A DNA stretch of 64,000 bases from Myxococcales bacterium (GCA_947491025.1 CANLIC010000015.1:31231-95230), one strand, 5' to 3'. Shown: positions 50,249-59,485, counted from the stretch's first letter. Numbers and translations: made by a program. The notes: generated by a model from the letters alone, not told the origin.

Positions 50249-52039
50249 ATGGATCTCCAAGGGAAGCGAGGCGGCATGCTGCCAACCGTTGGGCGCTGCG
50301 TCGACGCAGTGCAGGGCCAGGCCGGCCCGCGCCAGAGAGGGTCTCGGACGCGCCATTGCGCCGGACTCGGGCTTGTGGCGGCGCTTGCCGTCACGGGCTG
50401 TGTCGACGGCGCGCTGGAGGCGGACGATCCCGGCACGGCGCCCTTCGCGCTGACGGTGCGCGCGCTCACCAGCAGCTGCGGCGGCACCCAGGGCGCCAAC
50501 CCCATCGCCGAGGTGCAGAGCTACACGCTCGTCGTGCGCGACGAAACGGGCGCAGAGGTCTATCGCAAGGCTGTGCCCAAGTCCGGCACCACCCTGACGG
50601 CCGCCGAGGTCCCAGCGGGTAGCGGGCGCGAGCTCTCGTTGCTCGGCAATGTCGGCACCGCGGTCAAGTGGTTCGCCCGCCGTTCCGGCCAGAAGATCGT
50701 CAAGAACACGACCAGCGACTTCGATATGACGCTGATGTCGATCGACTCGTTCACCTGCATCGCGCCCGAGGCTGGCGCCGCCGCCAACGTGATGTTGCCG
50801 GCGGTGACCCCAATCGGTCGTGGTCAGGTCCTCATCACCGGCGGCTTCGGCGTCGCTGTGGTCAACGGCACGAAGACCGAGCTGACGGGCGCGCAGGACA
50901 CCGCTTGGATCTTCGACGCCGAGAGCGGCGTGCTGCGCGAAGTGAAGAACAAGGCCCGCATGAAGGCCGCCCGCGCCGGCCACAACGCGATCTTCCTGCC
51001 CAAGAGCAACCGCGTCCTCATCGTCGGTGGGGCGACGCGCATGGTGCACGACACGGCCGTTCCTGGGCCGCCGACCTGGGCGCCCTCGGACGGCGTGAAC
51101 CTCGCCTACGAGGTGTTCGACGTCGAGTCGGAGACCTTCAACGCACCGACTAGCAACGAGTTCTCCGTCAAGCGCGTGCTGCCGAACCTGATGGCCATCT
51201 CCGACGACTACGTGGTCGCGCTTGCCGGCGCCATCTGGCCCGTCACCAAGATCAGCGATCCGGCGACCTACATGAACAGCAGCCTCTACGACCCCACCGA
51301 GGGGCCGCATGGCGCCTTCGTCAAGGTCGGCTCCGCCTTGCCGCTCAACGCGGTCCGATCCGGCGCGGCGATCGCCAGCCTCGGGAGCACGCCGGACGGT
51401 GGCGCGAAGGTGCTGGTCTGGGGTGGCGACGACGGCAAGCAGCGCGCTGAGGTCTTCCGCGAGTCGACCGATCCTGGCGACGGCATCTTCGACGGCGGCT
51501 TCGTCGTCGCCGGCGACGTGACCAGCTACCCGGGTGGCCTGCACTTTGCTTCGTTGACGCCCATCGGTGACGCCGACGTGACCATCGCTGGCGTCAAGAA
51601 GACGCTGCCGCAGTTCCTGTCGGTGGGCGGCATTCGCCACGACGGCAAGAACTGGCTGCCTCCCAACAAGGACGACGTCTACATCATCACCGTGGATGAG
51701 GAAAAGCACCGGATCGAGACGCAGCGCGTCACTGGCTTCGATGCCGGCATCTACTTGCACCAGGCCCATCGCACCGACGCTGGGCACGTGCTCGTGTCCG
51801 GCGGTTTCTCCGATCACGCCGGCACCGCCAGCTTCAACCTTCGGGAATTCGACGTGAAGAAGCGCACCTTCAGCACGCCCAAGGCCGCAGGCGCCTTCGT
51901 GAAGCGTGGTGGCCACGGCGCGCTCACCCTGACCAACGACTGCGTGCTGATGTTCGGCGGCGTCGCGAGCTACGGCGACCTGGTCAAGCCGCAGTCCGCC
52001 GCCAGCGACATCTACTGCCCCGGACACCTGCTGCCATGA
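50249..52039 (+). CDS. Kelch/propeller-like lipoprotein
   Basis: 596 residues. The ATG at 50249 follows AAGGAGG. A lipobox is seen at ALAVTGC. Residues ~40-130 form an N-terminal beta domain (FALTVRALTSSCGG). The rest contains Kelch-like blades with recurring GGFG, VGGATR, AGAIW, WGGDD, SVGGI, SGGFSD and FGGVAS motifs near strand ends, typical of a six- or seven-bladed propeller. The stop overlaps the next ATG (ATGA), so it is co-translated with the PEGA protein. It is an outer-surface or periplasmic binding protein of unknown ligand. Confidence 0.75.
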   Translation: MDLQGKRGGMLPTVGRCVDAVQGQAGPRQRGSRTRHCAGLGLVAALAVTGCVDGALEADDPGTAPFALTVRALTSSCGGTQGANPIAEVQSYTLVVRDETGAEVYRKAVPKSGTTLTAAEVPAGSGRELSLLGNVGTAVKWFARRSGQKIVKNTTSDFDMTLMSIDSFTCIAPEAGAAANVMLPAVTPIGRGQVLITGGFGVAVVNGTKTELTGAQDTAWIFDAESGVLREVKNKARMKAARAGHNAIFLPKSNRVLIVGGATRMVHDTAVPGPPTWAPSDGVNLAYEVFDVESETFNAPTSNEFSVKRVLPNLMAISDDYVVALAGAIWPVTKISDPATYMNSSLYDPTEGPHGAFVKVGSALPLNAVRSGAAIASLGSTPDGGAKVLVWGGDDGKQRAEVFRESTDPGDGIFDGGFVVAGDVTSYPGGLHFASLTPIGDADVTIAGVKKTLPQFLSVGGIRHDGKNWLPPNKDDVYIITVDEEKHRIETQRVTGFDAGIYLHQAHRTDAGHVLVSGGFSDHAGTASFNLREFDVKKRTFSTPKAAGAFVKRGGHGALTLTNDCVLMFGGVASYGDLVKPQSAASDIYCPGHLLP

Positions 52040-53499
52040 GCAGCACTCGAGGAGCATCCATGGTGACCCGTCTCCGCGACGAGGTTCGGCTCGAGAACAG
52101 CGCGGCGCCTGCCCTCAGCAGCCTGCGCGCGCCGACGCGTTGGCAACGCGGCGTGGCGATTGCGCTCTGCTGTGCGCTCGTGCAGATCCAGTGGGCAGGG
52201 CTGCTGCGCGGCGAGGGCTGGGTGCAGGACGCATTCGCCCAGAGCATGGCCAACTCGATGACCGTCATCGTCGTGCCGCAGAACCCAAAAGAGGCCGAGA
52301 TGGCCGTCTCCCTCGAGCGTCTGCTCAGCCAGGCCACCGGTCGCCTCGAGATGGTCCGCGCCTTCTCGCTGTCGCCGCTGCCCGGCGAGGCCGATGAAGA
52401 GGCGGCTGAGCGCCTGGTGGAGGACGCGCTGCGCGCCCTGCTGCTGCGCACGCCCAAGCGAGCCACCGAGCGCATCGCTGCGGCCCGGGCGCTGATCGAC
52501 AAGTCGACGTCGGCCGGCGAGGCACGGCTTTACGCCCGGTTGTTCAAGGCCGACTCCCTCATCGCCCTGTCGCGCAATGAGCTGGTGCCTGCCCGCGACG
52601 CGTTGACGCGCTCGCTCGTGCTCTTCGCCAAGCAGACCGAAGAGGAGTACGTCGCTTACGGCAGCCAGGCGGTGGACCTCTTCAAGACCTGCCAGGCGGG
52701 CGTCGCAGCGGCGCCGACGGGGGACATCGAGGTCGGCCGCAAGGCCAACGACGCCGAGGTGTACGTCGACGGCGTGTACCGCGGTCGCGCGCCGACCAAG
52801 GTCGAGGACCTCGTCGCTGGCGATCACCGGGTGACGCTCCGCCTCTCGGGCTCGGTGGCCAAGCGCGCCTTTGTCCGCGTCGAGGCGGGCAAGACCGTCA
52901 GCTACGACGCCGAGTTGGACCCGGCGAGCTTCCGCGACGACCTTGCCAGCGGGCGCCAGATCGTCGCCGCCAACTTCGGCCAGCCGAGCGTCATCGAGGA
53001 CCGCATCCGCGAGCTGCGCAACCAAATCGGCGTCGACCAGATTCTGGTTGTCCGCGCCGCTTTCACCAAAAAATCCACGGTATTGACCGGCTATTTCTTG
53101 GGATCGGACGGCGTGTTCAAGAAGGCGGGCGGCGAGATCGAGAAGAACGAGGACTACTTTGAGGCGGTGGCGCGTTTCGTCGCAGAGGCGGCCGGTGCCA
53201 AGCTGGAGGCAGATCCCGCCGCAGCGCCGCTCGACCAGCGCAAGAGCGTGGTCGTAGCGTCGCAGACTCAGACCACCGAGGCCGCCCGCAAGTACATCGA
53301 CCCCAATGAGCAGATGTTCGCCGACAAGAAAGATGGCGAGGAGCCCATCACGTCCAAGTGGTGGTTCTGGGCCGCCATCGGCGGCGGTGTGGCGCTCATC
53401 GGCACCCTCGGCGCCATCCTTGCCAGCGACACAGCGCAAGGCCCGGAGGGCGCCACCGGCACCGTCCGCATCAAGCTGCACAAGGCCAGTGGCAACTGA
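52036..53499 (+). CDS. PEGA-domain membrane protein
   Basis: 487 residues, overlapping the previous stop. A hydrophobic signal or anchor lies near residues 38-60 (GVAIALCCALVQIQWAG). A helical region follows, then a PEGA domain near residues 230-290 (DIEVGRKANDAEVYVDGVYRG...VEDLVAGDHRVTLRL). A mixed alpha/beta domain comes next (VIEDRIRELRNQIGVDQILVVRA), and then a C-terminal membrane helix (WFWAAIGGGVALIGTLGAILAS). It is tightly coupled to both neighbours, which suggests a complex with the Kelch-like lipoprotein and the following exported protein. Confidence 0.75.
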   Translation: MSSTRGASMVTRLRDEVRLENSAAPALSSLRAPTRWQRGVAIALCCALVQIQWAGLLRGEGWVQDAFAQSMANSMTVIVVPQNPKEAEMAVSLERLLSQATGRLEMVRAFSLSPLPGEADEEAAERLVEDALRALLLRTPKRATERIAAARALIDKSTSAGEARLYARLFKADSLIALSRNELVPARDALTRSLVLFAKQTEEEYVAYGSQAVDLFKTCQAGVAAAPTGDIEVGRKANDAEVYVDGVYRGRAPTKVEDLVAGDHRVTLRLSGSVAKRAFVRVEAGKTVSYDAELDPASFRDDLASGRQIVAANFGQPSVIEDRIRELRNQIGVDQILVVRAAFTKKSTVLTGYFLGSDGVFKKAGGEIEKNEDYFEAVARFVAEAAGAKLEADPAAAPLDQRKSVVVASQTQTTEAARKYIDPNEQMFADKKDGEEPITSKWWFWAAIGGGVALIGTLGAILASDTAQGPEGATGTVRIKLHKASGN

Positions 53500-53500
53500 C

Positions 53501-54424
53501 GTGCGCCTCGCGGGCTCCCGCGCCCTGAGGCTGGCGCAAGCAGCCGCGTGGGTCGGCCTGTCGCTGCCGCTGGTGGCGCTGGCGGGACCACCGACCCAAG
53601 ACTGGCTGGAAGTACGCCGCCACGGCCCCGAGGGCGTCCTTGCGGCCTCAGCCGCTGTCGAGTCGGCTGCGCCGCGTTGGCTGCGCTACCGCGCCAGCGT
53701 GGCAGATGGCGACCCGCTCGCCGGCGCGACCATCGATGTCCTCCGGCAATCCGCCGGGCCGGGACGCGGCGTTGGCCCTGGGAAGCGCCAGCAAGTCAGC
53801 GTCGTGGTCCGCGATGGCAAGGGCGCGCTCATCGCCGGCCTGGTCAGTGAGGGCGGGCGGCTCTGGGCGCGCCACGCGGCGAGCCACAAGGCTCCGGTCG
53901 ACGCCTTGCTTGTGGTGCGCGCTGTGGACAAGGGCGCTGCGGACAAGGCCGCTGCCAAAGCCGTAGCCAGGGGCGCAGCGGACAAGGGCGCAGGTGTCGT
54001 AGCGGCTGTGCCGGTCGCCCTTGCGCCGCTCTTCGTCGATGTGCCGACGCTGGGCGCACCGCTGGCGCTCTGGGCGGCACTCGAGCTCAGCGAGCGTTAC
54101 GAGGCGCGGCTCGAGGGCGAGTTCGATGGCTCGGCGATTGTGCGTCTGCGCCCGAGCTACACCCGCGGCGCGGGTTTGCGCCCACTCAAGGTTGGCGTGT
54201 CCAAGCAGCACCTGCACGTGAGCCTCGCCGAGGTCGATGACGGCAAGGGCGAGGTCCATGCCCGCTTGCTGGCCTTGGATCCCAAAGTCGAGGGCGGGCG
54301 CGTCGTCGCCGAGCGGCTGCGCCTGCGCTTGCGCGGCCGCACCGAGCCCGTCGACTGGGTGTTGGTCGAGCAGCGCGCTGGCAAGGCGGCGCTGGCTTTG
54401 GTGGGCCGTCGCGCCTTGCGTTGA
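53501..54424 (+). CDS. Exported LolA-like lipoprotein-sorting protein
   Basis: 307 residues from a GTG at 53501, one base after the previous stop. A signal peptide (AQAAAWVGLSLPLVALA) precedes the mature part. That part has the sequence features of a LolA-like beta-sheet fold: a stretch of Leu/Val/Arg strands, SERYEARLEGEFDGSAIVRLRPS, and VSKQHLHVSLAEVDDGKGEVHARLLALDP. A Lys/Ala low-complexity loop (DKGAADKAAAKAVARGAADK) splits the first half. The family match is tentative. It completes the coupled set of three envelope genes. Confidence 0.55.
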   Translation: MRLAGSRALRLAQAAAWVGLSLPLVALAGPPTQDWLEVRRHGPEGVLAASAAVESAAPRWLRYRASVADGDPLAGATIDVLRQSAGPGRGVGPGKRQQVSVVVRDGKGALIAGLVSEGGRLWARHAASHKAPVDALLVVRAVDKGAADKAAAKAVARGAADKGAGVVAAVPVALAPLFVDVPTLGAPLALWAALELSERYEARLEGEFDGSAIVRLRPSYTRGAGLRPLKVGVSKQHLHVSLAEVDDGKGEVHARLLALDPKVEGGRVVAERLRLRLRGRTEPVDWVLVEQRAGKAALALVGRRALR

Positions 54425-54484
54425 GGGTCGGCCATGCGCCCGGGTAGGCTTGAGCACGCCCATGCTCCGGGCCCCGTCCCTGAG

Positions 54485-54517
54485 CCACCTCGCCCGCACC
54501 GCATCGTTTCGAGGTGG
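54485..54517. terminator. Hairpin between convergent genes
   Basis: CCACCTCG (54485-54492) pairs with CGAGGTGG (54510-54517) around a 17-nt loop, between the stops of the LolA-like gene and the convergent pilT-like gene. There is no U-tract. Confidence 0.3.
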
Positions 54518-54678
54518 GCCTTGACGGCGACGGCCTCGTCTCCCACCCGGCTCGACCAAGAATTTCGTGCCTTGACCACCATCGCCTCTCTTGGGGCGCT
54601 CTGAGGTGGCCTGTCGGTTCATCCGCCTGCGCTCATCCTCCTCACCTGGTGCACGACGCAAAGGCGAGGCCAGCCACG

Positions 54679-55950
54679 TCAGCGTCGGCGCTCGATCTGG
54701 CGGATCAGGTCGTCGAGACCGAGGCCGTCGTCGTCGATGACCACGGTCGCAGGCTGCGCCGATGTCGGAGCGCTCGCCGGCCGCGCTGCCGTCCGCGGCA
54801 TCGGCGGGATCGCCACTGCGGGTGCCTCCGGCTCATCGATCGTGGCTGCGCGGCCAAAGACGCTCCCGGCGCCCGATGGCTCGGCGATCGCCGCCAATGC
54901 CAGCAGCGCCGCAGAACCCGTCAACTGCTCTGGCTCGTCCGGCGGCGGGTCGCCGGCGCCGGTGTGGAAGGTGCGCCGCTCGGCCAGCCAGCGTCGGTAG
55001 CGCGGAAGGGTCCATTGGCCCTCGCCGGCGCCGGTCTCCATCGCGGTCTGGATGCGGTGGGCATGGCCTTCGCGGATGTGATTGCGGATCGCATCGTTGG
55101 CGATGCAGATCTCGAGTTCGGGCACGAGGCGCTGGGCGACGGACGAAAACGCGAGGCGCTGGCAGACGATCGCGCGCAGGCAGGCGGCGAGCTGGGCTTG
55201 GACACCCGCCTGGCCCTCAGCCGAGAAGGCCGATACGATGCGGGTCACGGCTTCAGCCGGCGTCGCCGCGTGCAGGGTCGCGAGCACCAGGTGGCCGGTC
55301 TCAGCGGCGGCCAGCGTCAGGCGCATCGTCTCGGGGTCGCGCATCTCGCCGACGACGACGACGTCGGGGTCCTCGCGCAGCGCGTCGATGAGGGCTTGTT
55401 CGAAGGAGGGTGTGTCGCGGCCGACTTCGCGTTGGCGGATGAAGGCGCGGCGGGGGCGGAAGACGTGCTCGATCGGCGCCTCGATGGTCAGGACGTGCCG
55501 CGCCTCGGTGCCGTTGATCCGCTCGATGAGGGCCGCGAGCGTCGACGACTTGCCCGAGCCCGTGGCTCCGCTGACGAGGACGAGGCCGTGGCGATGGCGG
55601 ACCAGCTCGCCGACCTCGGGATGCAGGTTCAGCCGCTCGATGGATGGCTGCGTCTGGCCCAGCAGCCGCACGGCGAGCCCGACCCCGCGCGCGCTCTGCA
55701 GCACGTTGACGCGCACGCGCGTGCCGGCGACGACCCGGCTGGCGTCGAACGAGCGCCGGGCAAGGAACTCGGGCCAGCTGGCGTCGCCGACGATCTCCCG
55801 CGCCATGTCCAGCAGCGCGCGGCCCGCGATCGGGGCGTCGCCAAACTCCAGCGCGCCGCGCACGCGAAACGCCGGCGGTAGACCGGGCTCCAGGTGCAGG
55901 TCGCTGGCCTGGCGGCGGCGGGCGGATTCGACGAGCGGGGCGAGCAGCAC
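54679..55950 (-). CDS. PilT-like twitching ATPase, orphan
   Basis: 423 residues. A GTG at 55950 is taken as the start because the protein then begins MLLAPLVESARRRQASDLHLEPGLPPAFRVRG, as PilT proteins do; a longer upstream frame is not protein-like. The ATPase core is intact: SGATGSGKSSTL (Walker A), EDPDVVVVGEMRDPET (Asp box/Walker B) and LVLATLHAATPAEAVTRIV (His box). After the usual PilT end, ~80 residues of Ala/Pro-rich sequence follow and finish LGLDDLIRQIERRR. PilT retracts type IV pili. No other pil genes are near, so this may be an accessory retraction ATPase. Confidence 0.85.
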   Translation of the reverse strand: MLLAPLVESARRRQASDLHLEPGLPPAFRVRGALEFGDAPIAGRALLDMAREIVGDASWPEFLARRSFDASRVVAGTRVRVNVLQSARGVGLAVRLLGQTQPSIERLNLHPEVGELVRHRHGLVLVSGATGSGKSSTLAALIERINGTEARHVLTIEAPIEHVFRPRRAFIRQREVGRDTPSFEQALIDALREDPDVVVVGEMRDPETMRLTLAAAETGHLVLATLHAATPAEAVTRIVSAFSAEGQAGVQAQLAACLRAIVCQRLAFSSVAQRLVPELEICIANDAIRNHIREGHAHRIQTAMETGAGEGQWTLPRYRRWLAERRTFHTGAGDPPPDEPEQLTGSAALLALAAIAEPSGAGSVFGRAATIDEPEAPAVAIPPMPRTAARPASAPTSAQPATVVIDDDGLGLDDLIRQIERRR

Positions 55951-56698
55951 GGGGACCTCGGGGTGCGGGACGAGACAACGGCGTGGGACGCGAGCGCCGG
56001 TCTCACTTTTGTGGTGCGACGGCCACGAGGCGGAGAACCCAGGTCGTCGCGGCCCGATTCCCGCCGCCAGCGCCTGGGTTGGCGGCTGGCGCCTGCCGAC
56101 CCCGTGCCAGCGTCGCATGCTGCGCCGGCGTGTCCCAGCCTTGTGCGCAGGGTTTCGACCTCTGCCATGAATCCGATGCTGCGCTCCACCGCCCTGGGAT
56201 CGCATCGCCGCGCTGGGGGAAGCCAGCCGAGTCCGTCGTCCCGCAAGCGCCACCTTGGCAGAGCCAACCGCCTGCTTTGGCAAAGGCCTCTGCACCCATG
56301 CCACCCTTGTCGGAAGCCTGACGATCCGCACCTGAGGGGCTGGGTCGCAGCGACCTGGACCACGCCACAGCCCATCTCCAACGTTGCCTGCGCGGTGGGG
56401 CGCGTCTGTGCGCTCGATCCCGCAGGGTCCAGTGCGCGGCCGGAGCGAACACCATGGAAGGCTGGGCATGGACGGCGAACGGCCCCGGGCCTGCGCGCTT
56501 GCTGCTGGCGCGCCCAAGCACGAAGGCGCGACGGGGAGAAGGGCCGACAAGGTGACGCAGATCCGTCCTTTGCTACGGGCGAACGGGCGGGCATGCCGCC
56601 GGTGCTGAGGGCCTCGCACAGGGACCGCGGCTGGATAGATTGGGATCGCACGGCGTTGACGTGCAAGAGCGTGTCTGCGCTGCCGACCGAGCATCGCA
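55951..56698. other. Long divergent gap, 748 bp, without a recognisable gene
   Basis: It separates the pilT-like gene from the Cys-rich gene at 56699. Several frames stay open because of high GC, but none has a ribosome site with protein-like sequence; composition is Arg/Pro-rich in every frame. It may hold gene remnants or long regulatory DNA. No repeats or hairpins of note. Confidence 0.45.
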
Positions 56699-57523
56699 AT
56701 GAGGAGAAGCCCGGACGCCCCGGCGCTCAGTGACGCCCGCGGCCTGCCAGCGGACCCGCTGATTCGGCGATGGACCAAAGGCAGGACTTCGCTGGCTATC
56801 CTTTTGCCGCTCGTGGCCACGTGGAGCTGCGGCAGCGAAGGGAGTCCGCGGCCCGGCGCGGGCACGACCACCGTCGACGCTGCGGCGGACTCCACTGCCG
56901 GCGCCGATGTGGCGGGGCTCGCAGATGCCGCCGGCGACGCTGCAGCCGGCCGCGGGCCTTGCACCACCGACGCCAACTGCGACGACGGCGACCCGTGTAC
57001 CCTCGGCGATCGCTGCCTTGCAGGCGCGTGTGTGCCCGGCCTGCCGGTCTGCGAGTGCGTCAAAGACGCCGACTGCGCCAGCGAAGACCTCTGCGCCGCC
57101 AAGCGCTACTGCGACGTCGCGAGCTTTCCCCATCGGTGCCGGGTGCTCGCCGGCAGCGCGACGGTCTGCGATTCCAGCTTCGACACCGCGCGCGCCCGCG
57201 CCGTCTGCGCGCCGTCTAGCGGAAAATGCGCGCCACAGCCCGTGGCCTCGGGCACGCCGTGCCAAGACGGCGACCTCTGCACCGCCGAGGACGCGTGCAA
57301 CGGCGGCGCCTGCGTCGGCATCAAGACCGGCGCCTGCGTCTGCGACGACGACGCTGACTGCGCGGCGTTCGACGACGGCAACATCTGCACAGGCCCGCTC
57401 TATTGCGACAAGAGCACCGTGTTCGGCAGCTGCAAGGTCAACCCCGCCACCGCCGTGGTCTGCTCCACCGCTGGCGATGGGCCCTGCCTCAAGACCGCCT
57501 GTGGCGCAGCCGGCGGCACGTGA
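56699..57523 (+). CDS. Cys-rich exported protein interrupted by in-frame TGA
   Basis: 274 residues to the TGA at 57521. A weak hydrophobic segment (SLAILLPLVATWSC) may be a lipoprotein signal with an imperfect lipobox. The body has CTDC-type repeats (CDDGDPCTLGDRC, CEDACNGGAC-like) and CVCDDDADCAAFDDGNICTG spacers. The TGA follows KTACGAAGGT, where the homologous repeat of the giant protein at 22499 has KTACDAKTGKC, so it sits exactly on a conserved Cys position. The same frame continues to 58102 with further Cys repeats, so the gene looks broken, misread, or recoded. The start lacks a strong Shine-Dalgarno. Confidence 0.6.
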   Translation: MRRSPDAPALSDARGLPADPLIRRWTKGRTSLAILLPLVATWSCGSEGSPRPGAGTTTVDAAADSTAGADVAGLADAAGDAAAGRGPCTTDANCDDGDPCTLGDRCLAGACVPGLPVCECVKDADCASEDLCAAKRYCDVASFPHRCRVLAGSATVCDSSFDTARARAVCAPSSGKCAPQPVASGTPCQDGDLCTAEDACNGGACVGIKTGACVCDDDADCAAFDDGNICTGPLYCDKSTVFGSCKVNPATAVVCSTAGDGPCLKTACGAAGGT

Positions 57524-58102
57524 AAGCCGATGGCGATCGAGCTGTTGGTCGAGCAATGCGCGCCGGGCAAGGGCTGCGGCTACATCCAGGCCTTCGCGAC
57601 GGGCAAGGCGCCACCCTGCGACGATCTCGACCCCTGCACCGCCGGCGACGGCTGCGCCGCCGGCCAGTGCCAGCCCGGCAAGGTCCATGCTTGCGTCTGC
57701 ACCAAGCAGTCGGATTGCGACGGCCTCGAGGAGGGCAATCTCTGCAACGGGATTGGCCGCCAGCCAGACCTTTGGGGCCGCCCCTGCGATCGAAAGCTTC
57801 TGAGCGTCGAGGACATCGGCATCATCGACACGGAGGACGGGCACAGCGCTCAGGTCGACTTCGATGTTGGCGGCATCGAGCTTCGCGGGCCGCAGCCCCC
57901 GCTTCGCATGCTCCAGCCCCAGGCTCGGGATTCCGCGACGTCGCGTGGCAAGGCGCGATGGGCGGTCCTTCTTCACGTGCTACCCCTTCGCCCGTCGAAG
58001 TGCGTCGACGAATGCCCCACACGTCGGGAATCGGTCACGCGGCGACATCGACTGCGCCTTCTGCAGCACGGCGGACTGGGCGCTACTCAACGACAGGCGT
58101 GA
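57524..58102 (+). pseudogene. In-frame continuation of the Cys-rich gene beyond the TGA
   Basis: The frame of the gene at 56699 stays open to a stop at 58100-58102. It encodes clear Cys repeats to about 57760 (CDDLDPCTAGDGCAAGQC, CVCTKQSDCDGLEEGNLC). After that, similarity to the CTDC pattern fades (WGRPCDRKLLSVEDIGIID), and the last ~120 bp overlap the end of the convergent kinase gene. An ATG at 57530 could in principle start a separate product, but it lacks a signal peptide. The tail beyond 57760 may be a recombination product; the opposite strand is also open there, so its true strand is unsure. Confidence 0.5.
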
Positions 58103-59200
58103 ATCGGTGTAGGCGACGGATCCGTCGGGCGCACCCGCGAGCGCTGCCAGCACGACGGCAGCGAGACTGTACTGGTCCGTACCTTTCCGGGCCGGTTGCC
58201 CGACCACCAACTCGGGGGCGACGAATCCGGGATGGTAGCCCACTGCTGTCGTCGCGACCTCGGTCGTCAACCCGACGGTGTTGATTCCCTTCTTCATATC
58301 GGCTGTCGTGCCGAAGTCGAGCAGGCGGACGTGGCCGAGTCCATCGCGGGCAATGTTCCCAGTGTTGACGTCGTGGTGGATGACCTGCTGGCTGTGGGCG
58401 TAGTCGAGCGCCTTGGCGATTGGGGCGGCCCATGCGAGGGCGTCCGTCAGCGCCAAAGCGCCTCGTTGCCGCAAGTGGTCGCGCAGCGTCTGACCGCAGT
58501 CCGCGACCACGAGCCAAGGCGTTGCGCCAGCGTCGGCGTCGAGCAGCTCGACGATGTTCGGGTGCTCCAGCTTGCCTAGCTGGCGGATCTCTCGCTGCAG
58601 CGCCTGCTCCAGTCCCGGCTTGGCGCGTTTGACCCAGCACGGCCGCCCTCGCGGCCCTTGTGCTGGCCAAGCTTGGCCGAAGCCGCCCTCGATAGGCTCT
58701 CCGACCAGCTCCCACTTGTCCGCAATGTGGACCAACGGGCCCCAGACCATTGGGCGCGCAGCGCTGGTCGTAGTCCGCTTTCGGGTGCCAGGGTCGGTCA
58801 CGGTACGTTCTGCGTTCGCTGCCTTGGAGTCTGGCGCTGTCTTCGGGATGCCGGCCAAGGCGTTCGCCACCAGGGTGTTGCCGTTCAACTTCGCCATGGC
58901 GTCGCGAACTTCGGTCGACGTGGTTCCGAGGATGCCGGCGAGGTCGGCGGTGAGGTCGTGGCGACGGGCCTGGGCGACCGTGAGGACCAGATCGTCGAGG
59001 CCCGAGGGCCAGCTGCTGCCCAGCGCGCCCTCGACGCGGCTTCCGGCCGGGGCGGCGCTCAGGCGACGCCGTACCGTCGCATGGGTGATGGGTACCAGGG
59101 CGACGAGGCGCGCCATGGCCTCGCGCCCGGCAGCGGTACGATCGAACCATTCGACACGCCAGTTGGCGAGTCGCGCTGGAGGCTTGGTTGGCACCGGCAT
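57980..59200 (-). CDS. Atypical Ser/Thr kinase-like protein with helical N-terminal domain
   Basis: 406 residues. The ATG at 59200 follows AAAAGGAGT. Residues ~1-150 form an unrecognised helical domain (WRVEWFDRTAAGREAMARLV...TTSTEVRDAMAKLNG). The kinase-like domain follows, with degenerate motifs: the Gly loop is EGGFGQAW, the conserved Lys is WVKRA, and the catalytic loop reads HHDVNTGNI, so the HRD Arg and the catalytic-loop Lys are replaced. DFGTTAD and the APELV...GTDQYSLAAVV segment remain. It may be a weak kinase or a pseudokinase. GC content looks lower than its surroundings, which suggests acquisition. It lies just downstream of jetD on the same strand and may belong to the defence locus. 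Confidence 0.75.
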   Translation of the reverse strand: MPVPTKPPARLANWRVEWFDRTAAGREAMARLVALVPITHATVRRRLSAAPAGSRVEGALGSSWPSGLDDLVLTVAQARRHDLTADLAGILGTTSTEVRDAMAKLNGNTLVANALAGIPKTAPDSKAANAERTVTDPGTRKRTTTSAARPMVWGPLVHIADKWELVGEPIEGGFGQAWPAQGPRGRPCWVKRAKPGLEQALQREIRQLGKLEHPNIVELLDADAGATPWLVVADCGQTLRDHLRQRGALALTDALAWAAPIAKALDYAHSQQVIHHDVNTGNIARDGLGHVRLLDFGTTADMKKGINTVGLTTEVATTAVGYHPGFVAPELVVGQPARKGTDQYSLAAVVLAALAGAPDGSVAYTDSRLSLSSAQSAVLQKAQSMSPRDRFPTCGAFVDALRRAKG

Positions 59201-59485
59201 CTCGACTCCTTTTGCCGCACGGCGGTGCGCATCCATGCACCTACTCCTCGGCCACCGCCCCCCCCGCGAAGCGATCCATGCCACCGCAGCCTGGTCGTTT
59301 GGCATGATATCACTCATGGGCTTCATCTGGTAGCTCATGAACCGCGCCGTCTTGCCCTCGATCCGGTTGATGTAGCGGCAGCCGGCCGAGGCTGATGGTG
59401 GCGCCTCGCCGAGTCGGACGAGCGGCGGCAGCGCGCAGACCGCGCCGCTGCGGGGGCCGAGCCAGGCGCCAGCCTGCTGCTCGGC

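Noticed and set aside
55894..56733. Plus-strand open frame of about 280 codons filling the gap at 56 kb
   Set aside because: It is Arg/Pro/His-rich without a start site or fold-like pattern and extends into neighbouring genes; high GC keeps frames open by chance.
57524..57979. Minus-strand open frame starting at a GTG at 57976 just after the kinase stop
   Set aside because: It lies antisense to clear Cys repeats for most of its length and has no ribosome site or recognisable motif.
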